Below, piece after piece: positions 56,507 to 64,000 of a DNA stretch of 64,000 bases. Position 1 is the first letter of the stretch; every line of letters starts with the position of its first letter. The translations under genes and the position numbers were made by a program. Source of the DNA: Neostapfia colusana (Eukaryota; Streptophyta; Magnoliopsida; Poales; Poaceae); contig JASWHV010000004.1 in the NCBI GenBank assembly GCA_030760725.1, forward strand, positions 50,435,136 to 50,499,135, read 5' to 3'. A model generated the notes under the pieces. The model saw nothing but the letters and a program-made list of their open reading frames with translations. It did no database searches and was not told the DNA's origin.

Positions 56507-58186
56507 GCGTGGTATTAGAGCCGCATTGGTAATAGCACACTGAATAAGGATCGTATTACGACCAAACACTTAGGATATGATGAGGAAACGGTATTAGGCC
56601 CGCATAAGGACTATAGTAGTATAGTTACTTAAGGTGGCAGTACTAACATACTTGTTATAATTCTGAAATTTTTTGATTATGTAACGACACACCTACTCTC
56701 AGGTAAGCATGGTAAGGAACGCCACCGAAAGCGGTTCAATTTCGGTTAGCTTCCCTGACGAGGAAAGTGGTTCAGGGCTAGATCTCACAGCTTGGTGTGA
56801 GATGTTAATATGAAACTCTTGAACTCTTCATGTTCCTGAGTTCATATGAAACACTGATCCCTAGCGTGCATTAGGCAAGTAAGTGGAGACCCCATCGCGT
56901 GGTCAGTAACGCGAGAGTGTGTTCGTCTGGAAATAGCCCAGGAGGACATACGCAGCGCTTGCCATCGACGTGCCCTGCAGGGCAGTAGGTGGTATCCGTT
57001 GGGTTGATAACATTCCCAACCGTGACGACCCGTTCATGACATACTCGGGTTCCCCGTCATGTGGTGTTGAAACACGATCACGTACCTTGAGACGTGGCTT
57101 AACTCAAGGACGGCCGTATGGCAATGATACGGGCGTTTGTATTTACTTTCAAATATGGAACTGCCTGAAATGAAACAACCTTTGAGTGCACCACTATTGA
57201 GTGTTCTTCTGCAGGTACCAACCACATACGTATCCCGTGTAGTACACGTGTGCGAGAGACCGTCTTAGTGCCACTGATTAAATGGATATGCCGGTATAAT
57301 CCGGTTTAGGATTTTCTTTGGTGAGGCTACGTAGTACTGACATGATTCTTACGGTGTATCGACACCGTACTAAACATATGATCCTCTTCCCTATGAATAA
57401 ATGATTCATGAACTAACTTTCAACTAAAAATGGAAGTTTGAAACAAATATTAGATACTGAACTCTTATTTTGAGCTAAGATTCAAATGAGAGAAGGTCTA
57501 GGTTTCAAAAACAGAGTGCTCTGTTTCTGGCAGGAATTCTTGCTGGACTTTAATAGTGAATAACTCTGAGTAGTTTTAACCAATTAAGGTGTATGATAAA
57601 GTTCTGGAAAGCTTTTCAAGTGCTCTACAACTTCTTTGTAGACCTCCAGAACAAAATCACACGTTAAGATGGTGAAAAGTCCAGTTGAAGGCAAACTGTC
57701 CAGAACCAGGACGGCCGAAAAACCTCTCTGGACCTTTCTGTTTTTAAGCCATAGCTTTCTGTAGAAAAATCCTTAGGGAACCTGCGATACACCTTTAGAA
57801 AGGTTATGAGATATGCAACATTGTTGTAGTTCAGAGTTTGCTCAGATTCTTAATGTATCTTCATTTACAACTGTGATAAAGTAGCCACATACAAAGGAGA
57901 TGCTGGCAAATTTTATCTAGGAATTCTGTCAACTTTGAGCAATAATAACTTTGATCCAGAAGTGATATGGAGGCATTTGAATACTCGTTGGAAAGATATT
58001 GAAGTTAACTTTAACTTTTGTATCCAACTTGAGTTATGAAAATGCTTCTAAACGGATCAAAATCTAGGTTAGGACAGAAGAGTCTGTTCTTCACAGCTAA
58101 GAGAACGGTTGAAGGAGCAACTAAGTGAACTCATGAGTAGATGAGTTATACGACCAAGCTCATGATCTTGGGGTTGCTCTGCGCTG
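56507..58186 (+). other. PBS and 5' leader of element 3
   Basis: PBS TGGTATTAGAGCC at 56510-56522, one base from the tRNA-iMet complement. CGCATTGG (56522-56529) is perfectly complementary to part of U5 (56443-56451). The long leader resembles 47641-49212. No gag sequence follows; near 58187 the text joins the RT gene directly, which marks the internal deletion. Confidence 0.85.
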
Positions 58187-58839
58187 TGTAGTACGAAGAA
58201 GGACGAAACACCACGGCTTAGTGTTAATTTTCATCCGCTTAACATTGTGTCAATCAAGAATAAGTACCCATTACCACAGATCGACTTATTGTTTGATCAC
58301 TTGGTCAAAGCAAGGATCTTTTTCAGGATGGAATTAGGATCAAGGTACCATCAGATTGAGATAAGCGCCGAGGCTATTCTGAAGACAGTTTTTTCGGCGA
58401 GGTACGGGGTTTATGAGTACCTGTCATATTCCTTGGCCTTACCAACACTCCAGCTCAGTTCATGTACATAAAGAACTCGGTATTCATGCCGGAGCTGGAT
58501 ATGTTTGTCGTGGTCTTCATCGACGACCTACCGGTTTATTCCAAGTCGGAGGAAGCACATGAGAAGCACCTGTGTATAGTCTTGCAACGGCTGCGGGATC
58601 ACAAGCTATACGTGAAATTCAGCAAGTGCAAATTTTGCATATCACAAGTACTTTGTCTCGGGCATATCATCTCAGCGAAGGGCATCGCTGTAGACCCGAG
58701 TAATATTGCACAAGTGCTGCATTGGAAGTCCCCACGGCCTATTAACGAGGTACGGGAAAATTCCTCGGACTCGCGGGATATTATCGGAGGTTCATTTCGA
58801 ACTTCTCGAAGATTGCCAAGCCTAGGACATAGCTGCTGA
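58187..58839 (+). pseudogene. Element 3 reverse transcriptase fragment
   Basis: Two frames (58247-58471 and 58462-58839) cover the RT palm: the NFHPLNIVSIKNKYPLPQID block, RYHQIEISAEA, a damaged FGLTNAP region at the frame change near 58430-58465, and the active site VVVFIDDLPVYS with both aspartates intact. It continues to the LGHIISAKGIAVDP segment and loses frame near 58755. The N-terminal fingers and everything upstream are deleted. Confidence 0.88.
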
Positions 58840-59290
58840 AGAAGGCTACCAAATAAGTTTGGAGTCCAACATGTAAGGCAGCGCTCAAGGCATTAGTGAA
58901 ACACTTAATATCAGCACCGGTTTTGGCGCATCCAGACACAACAAAACCGTTCGTTGTGTACTGCGATGCATCCAGCTTTGGGCTAGGATGTGTGCTGATG
59001 CAAGACCAAAGGGTGGTCATATATAGATCACGGCAACTCAGGAATCATGAGCAACACTATCCGACTCATGACTTAGGACTCACTGCCGTGGTACTCGCAC
59101 TCAAAAATGTGGAGGCACTATCTACTCGGTAACCTCGTGCATTTATATATCGACCACAAGAGCCCCAAGTACATATTCACTCAGAAGGAGTGTAACATGA
59201 GGCACCAAAGATGGTTTGAGTTGATAAAGGATTACGAAATAGAGATCCATTACCCCCCGACAAGGTTAACGTGTGCGAATGCGGGAGTCG
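58840..59290 (+). pseudogene. Element 3 RNase H fragment
   Basis: Frame 58896-59132 has HLISAPVLAHPDTTKPF and the first catalytic Asp in VVYCDASSFGLGCVLMQ, then HYPTHDLGLTAVVLALK where the family has Glu before LAAVV (Gly here). Frame 59107-59460 continues with LGNLVHLYIDHKSPKYIFTQ, holding the third catalytic Asp, and FELIKDYEIEIHY. A frame change near 59110 splits it. Confidence 0.85.
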
Positions 59291-59682
59291 CAAGTCACAC
59301 GTTCGTAATCCAACCATCACCTTTGGGAGAGAGCGAGCCACCATTACATATGGTACACCTTAGAGCTCTCTACAAATTATCTTTTATACCCACCATCCGT
59401 GAAAAAGGGTGGCAGCCCAGAAACATGATAAGGGCATGTCACATTTGCGGAGAGGTATAGACAGTGGGGAACCGAATTATTTCCAGAAAGACGGAGACGG
59501 TGTCCTGTGATTTAAGGACAGAATCGACGTACCCCGTAACCCGGAGTTGAGGAAGAGCAATTTTTGGACAAGGCTCACTTATCAAAGTTCCTATTCGTCT
59601 CAATTCATCCTTCCATTCCAGGTTTTCAGAAAGATGTGAATCAGTTGCATACCGACGGGAATTTCTAGCGACATTTACCGGT
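59291..59682 (+). pseudogene. Element 3 integrase N-terminal scraps around a second deletion
   Basis: Short pieces similar to the pre-integrase linker are visible, such as RACHICGEV near 59440 and FKDRIDVPRNPELRK near 59515-59560, with stops and shifts. The DDE core is absent: the text passes directly to the integrase C-terminus. Confidence 0.6.
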
Positions 59683-60022
59683 GTGTACGACATCTTCCAT
59701 AATTCTCGGCTGAGGAAGTACCTCAAGTGTTCAACCACCATTCAGCTCGGGAATATCGAAGGACTGAAACTAGATCTCACATATCAGGAGGGACTGGTTC
59801 AGATCATCGACATAAAGGACCGAACCACACGCGACGGCACGTTGTGGTTCTATAAAGTTTTATGGAGTGATTACTCCAAGATCGAAGCGACATGGGAGAG
59901 CAAAGGGTTTCTTCGCACCAATTATCCCGACCTGGACGTCGCACAACCTATAATTTTTCACCATCCTTCCTCTCATTTTTACCCTGTAATCTCGGGACGA
60001 GATTCTTTTAAGGGGGGAGGAT
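59683..60022 (+). pseudogene. Element 3 integrase C-terminus with chromodomain
   Basis: The frame begins YDIFHNSRLRKYLK, the conserved VFHVSQLRK-like region of chromoviral integrases, then DLTYQEGLVQIIDIKDR and a chromodomain-like WFYKVLWSDYSKIEATWESK. It is the counterpart of 3616-3927 in element 1. The frame stays open through the polypurine tract. Without the catalytic core it cannot act as an integrase. Confidence 0.85.
60009..60021 (+). other. Polypurine tract of element 3
   Basis: TAAGGGGGGAGGA lies directly before the 3' LTR start at 60023. It matches the position and composition of the tracts in elements 1 and 2. Confidence 0.88.
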
Positions 60023-63000
60023 TGTAAAGGTCCCAAAAATATGAATACAAGGAAACTCTTTCTTGTGCAAAGTTTGTTTCCGATGTATGAAAAAATGGGA
60101 CTTGTTTAAACTTTTTCACATGTGATAATACACATGAGAGCCTTCTTCACACAAGTTCAAATATTTATTTGAAGACTTGGAACCCAAGAGGGATCTAAAA
60201 CTAAGGTGGGAAGTTCCCACATGGGTGAGGAAGCTAAAGTTAGATTTCGAGAACAAATTGTTCCACTCAAAAATTCAAATGAGTAACACAATGGTTTTCA
60301 AACTGTTGTATTAAATACCTCATTTGCAGCAGCCAAATCAAATATCAGAGTTCATAATTGAATTCCTTAGGTCCAAATTAGGGGGTAGGCAAAGTCTCAT
60401 GAATTTTAGAAGATATTTGCTATCCATTTTCCAAATGGACTTAAATTTGCAATGAATTCAAATAGACATTTGAATTTGGATGAAACTTGTCCAAATGTCC
60501 ACAAACATTTCAGATTTGAATTCTCACCATTTTATTTCCAGCATTTTCCAAAGTGCGGAGATATTTGTGAGAAGAATGAGAGGGGATAAGAAGGGGCAGT
60601 GGGACCCACATTTCATAGGGCTGTCTAGACTTGCACCTTAAGTAATTTCTCTCTGTTCCTCATTCCACCGAAAGCCTTACCCGGGCGACACCGAGCGACT
60701 GATCCACCTCCCGATGCTCCACCTCCTGCCTAAATTCTTCACGCTGGCGAGCTGCTCAGGCACTGATATTACCCCCATCGTGCTCAGTTTCGCTACCACA
60801 CCGAGGGACCCCTTCGTCCTCTGTCTCGCGCGGGCTGCAGGACAGAACGGCTGCCGCCGTTGCATAATCGTCGGGGGCTGGCTCCTCTCGGGTGCAAGCG
60901 TCGGCAATCTAGAAAAACGGCACCACGGGACAGCCTACAACCTCCTCGCACCTTTCCCGGTCGATCTAGGCCACAGAAACCCGAGGGACGTTTGTTTTCG
61001 CGCCAACCGACGAGAACCGGCGAAGTGGTTGCACGTGGGCAGCGCTGCAGGGAGCTTGTCAAGCCCGAACAAGAGCACCCTTGGATGCGCTAGGACCCTC
61101 TGGTGCTCACATCCGTAGCACAAGCCGTGACATGATCCACCGAGCGTGAATTTGGAAAACTTCTCCGGCGGGCACAAAACTACCTCCCGGCACGGTAGCG
61201 TCAAATTCAACCTCTACGCTTGTTCTTAGCTGGTCAAATCTTGCACACATGAGCTGGGCTAGCCGGCGATCATTTGCCCTTTTGCAACCGATGCATGAAA
61301 ACCGCTGTGCATGACGTATTTCCCATTCTTCCGACGGCGGTTATGGTGGGGCGGTTCGGGCTTCCGATGAGAGCTAGGTTAGAGCCATCTCCGGGCTGCT
61401 TCACCACCCGGACGATCCTCCTTGGCGTCCACTGGTGCTGTAGCGCTGTTTCACCAGTGTTTTGGCGGGCTAGGTTAGCCGGGCAACGTCGCCGAACTGG
61501 TCCAGAGCCGCCGCGCCATGGCCGGCTAGGTTAGAGCCATCGCCGGCCGGGGAAGAGGGTCCCATCTTGTTCAGCACGTGAAATTAGGCCCTAACGGCGA
61601 GGGAGGGCTCGGGGGATGGCCGGGAGACCGGAATCCGTCGAACTCCGGCGAGCCCGGCGGCGCGCGGACGCGGGTGGCCGGAGGTTGAAGACCACCCAGC
61701 GGGTCCCGCCTGTCAGTGACGGTGTTTCAAATTTCTGATCGGCTGTTGCGCGGGGATCTAGTGTGGACGCGCGGGAAATAACCAGTAGCCCCGTGTGGCT
61801 TGCCTCGGCGAGTGACACCTGTCCCCTGGACCCACAGTCAGCATTTGAACATTTTGGGAATTTCAGATTTCAGTTCAAAGTTTGAATAGCTACAACTTTG
61901 TGTAGGAGGATCCAAAAATTGTAAAAAAAAAATTTTGGATTCCCTGATAGAGTACTATTCAAATATGGAACCCAATTTGTATGAAACCCGTTGTTTAATT
62001 CTGGAAATTCTTTAAAGCTTTTCAGCAAAAGAATTTTAGAGGGAGTTTGGTTAATCCAAAAATCCTCAAATTTAGCCAGAATAGTCTTTAGGGTGTTAGT
62101 GAACCCCTGTAAAAATTTCAGACCATTTGGAGTTGATTTGATCAGGGCAATTCAGAATTTAAGGTGCTGTATCCAATTGAATACAGAAACATTTCAGGGA
62201 ATTTCCAGAACTTGGAAATTCATTGCTGGGAGGTTCTTAGCTCCAAAAATCTTTGTAAAATTCATGCAAGTCCTATGAACTATAATTGAAATTGTAGATC
62301 ACTAAGTTTGGCATGAACATGCAAGCTTATTCAGAATTAATTCCTTTTTGCTTGAAGGCTTAGGGAATTATTCTGAGTAATCCACTCATTAGATAATCCC
62401 AAATATTGGCCCAGAGTGTTTTCTTGTGACAAGGAACTCACATGAAAATTCTCAGCTCCGTTGGAGTTCTGGGTCACCCCAGTGCTGTTTAACCTCGTAA
62501 GGTGATTAATATAGAAGAGGGGGAAACCACTTAGCACTAATCATGTGTTTAGATCCAAACTTAAACCACTAGCACCAGTGTCATTTTAAATTCTTAAACA
62601 GAGTTCCAGTGTTTGAAAACTTGTTATTAGAACGTGTAGCAAAGTATTTTCAATTAAAAATTGTGCATATACATTACGTGTAGCATCTACGTGGAGGAGT
62701 TGAAGTCATCGGAGTAGAGATCAAAGAAGGAGGAAAGCAGTTGATCAAAGCCAAGTGATCTTCACTAACTGGATTATATATATATATTAGCCCTGCAAAA
62801 CAAAGGCAAGCCCCGGTTTGCATCAAATTTACAAGTTTTTATTTGTATTCACTTCATACGTCTAGCATTTTATTTATTGCATTACGTCTAGATGGTATGA
62901 AACTCCAAATGCATGACCCAGAAAACCCTGGAGTTTAATGTAGGATATGTTATCAATTAATTATAACTGCTGATCTCAACAAAAGTGGATTAAAAGAGGC

Positions 63001-64000
63001 ATAAATCGAGTGGGCAGATTCCTACTCGTGAAACGGGGTTAAGGGGGATCAATCGGAAGAGTTGGGAATTGATCCTCATAGTTAGGAATGGAGACCGGGC
63101 AGTGGATGGAAGGTCAAGGACGTGGTCCTGTGAGCCTAGTCTATGTCTGAGTCGATTAAGGCCCGTTCTTGTGTGCGGCCCCGCTGGACAAGTTTGAGAT
63201 GTGTAGCGGATGCATACTGGCTATATGGGACCCAGGAAACCGATGTAACATGTTAACCTGGGTGTCGAGGCATACCTCACCGTCTGATGCCGATGCTGAA
63301 AGGATAGAGAAGTCGGCTCTATGAGGGTTTGCCGTAGGGAGACTTAATCCCAGTCGGTGGGACCGGTTCGACATTTGGGTGTCGTGTGAAAGGTTGCCAC
63401 GTACGACGTCAGTGATGGTTGCTGTGTGCAACGTCGAATACGGGCGTACGTGTCGTGCCAGCCGGGTGTTTTTGATTGCAATCACCGTCGCTCTCGGTAG
63501 TGAGCATACTTGTACACTGAGTCGTGACGTAGTAATAAGCTGGGAAACGTTTAATATGCTTCATGAGTAATCCTCATAATGGAGATGAGGGAAGATCAAT
63601 ACTTCACTAAATTTACTTTCCACCTTGGGCTAGTAGCGTCGAGGCAAAGCGTTTCTTGTTTGATTGTGGCGTCTCGACGGTAATGGCGCAAGGTCTGTAT
63701 GAGTCTAGGGTAGCTCACTAACGTTACTTTCACCTCGGGCAAGTGACATCGAGATGAAGCATTTCTTGTTTGATTGAGGAGTCTCGATGTAAATTGCGTA
63801 AGGACTATAAAAGTCGATTAAAACTTGAAGTAAGGATGTTCCTTTAGCTCCAGATCATCTTTTATGTAAACTTCTATATTCGGCCCTCTATTTTCATCAT
63901 CTAGAGTTTCATGATTAGGGTGACGGGTCAGTCTTGCTGAGCTTCGTGCTCACAGATACTGCACAAGCTGTTTTACAGGTAATAACTGTACGCTGAGATG
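60023..64000 (+). repeat. 3' LTR of element 3, cut by window end
   Basis: It begins TGTAAAGGTCCC and follows the 5' LTR to the window end, 3978 bp; about 390 bp should lie outside. It lacks the 77-bp duplication, has a longer TATATATATATA stretch (about 62775-62788) and the shared hairpin at 63938-63952. Its open frames mirror those of the 5' LTR. Confidence 0.93.

Larger units (their letters stand above)
52143..64000 (+). mobile_element. Element 3: internally deleted Tekay chromovirus, 3' end outside window
   Basis: Two LTRs (52143-56506 and from 60023 to beyond the window) flank a 3.5-kb interior with PBS, leader, RT, RNase H, a scrap of the integrase zinc region, the integrase C-terminus with chromodomain and a polypurine tract. 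Gag, protease and the integrase catalytic core are gone. In the first ~640 bp of the LTRs I count about 17 differences (about 2.7%). It is inserted in LTR fragment 49741-52142; TGCAC (52138-52142) is its left target duplication and should recur at about 64390. Confidence 0.9.

Overview
The window is plant nuclear DNA, almost certainly from a grass (Poaceae), and consists entirely of transposable elements. The evidence is the lineage mix. There are Ty3/gypsy chromoviruses of Tekay/Del type with very long LTRs (about 3.6-4.4 kb). There is a Tat-lineage element with a second (archaeal-type) RNase H and a long antisense gene of the Grande/RIRE2 kind. There is also a shorter CRM-like gypsy element and a CACTA transposon with CACTACA(A/G)GAAAC ends. 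I found no host gene, tRNA, rRNA or CRISPR array.

Layout. Positions 1 to about 18083 hold Tekay element 1 on the minus strand: 3' LTR 1-3550 (its outer ~440 bp lie left of the window), chromodomain, integrase, RNase H and RT down to 6676, then protease and gag from 14452 to 15854, a long leader, PBS, and a truncated 5' LTR (17539-18083). Element 2, a complete CRM-like element (6677-14446, minus strand), sits inside it, flanked by a 5-bp target duplication (CTTGA/CTCGA). At 18083/18084 the sequence jumps into the middle of the pol gene of a Tat element (element 4, plus strand, 18084-27735). Its 5' LTR, gag and protease are missing; RT, RNase H, archaeal RNase H, integrase, an antisense gene (26025 down to about 23039) and the 3' LTR (26529-27735) remain.

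To the right is a staircase of insertions, each visible only up to where the next one interrupts it: Tekay LTR + (27736-31015); leader, PBS and LTR of a minus Tekay element (31016-37550) carrying a solo LTR (31805-35964, TSD ACAGG); a Tat-type LTR on the minus strand (37551-38248); Tekay element A + (38408-49212), whose LTR contains a minus-strand solo LTR (38734-42755, TSD AATGT) and a CACTA element (45992-47574, TSD TTG); an LTR fragment + (49213-49740); an LTR fragment - (49741-52142); and element 3 + (52143 to beyond 64000), with two 4.36-kb-class LTRs around an internally deleted body. The missing right halves should lie beyond position 64000 in reverse order.

All pol genes are broken by stops and frameshifts, so nothing here looks autonomous now. 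The more interesting signals are in cis elements: base-pairing between U5 and the sequence flanking the PBS, held in four Tekay copies partly through G-U changes; short hairpins shared by otherwise diverged LTRs; tandem arrays of ACGTG(G/T)C (ABRE/G-box) motifs in two unrelated LTR families; an in-frame 21-bp minisatellite coding for heptads inside a Tat RNase H; and an antisense gene with its own candidate promoter and intron.
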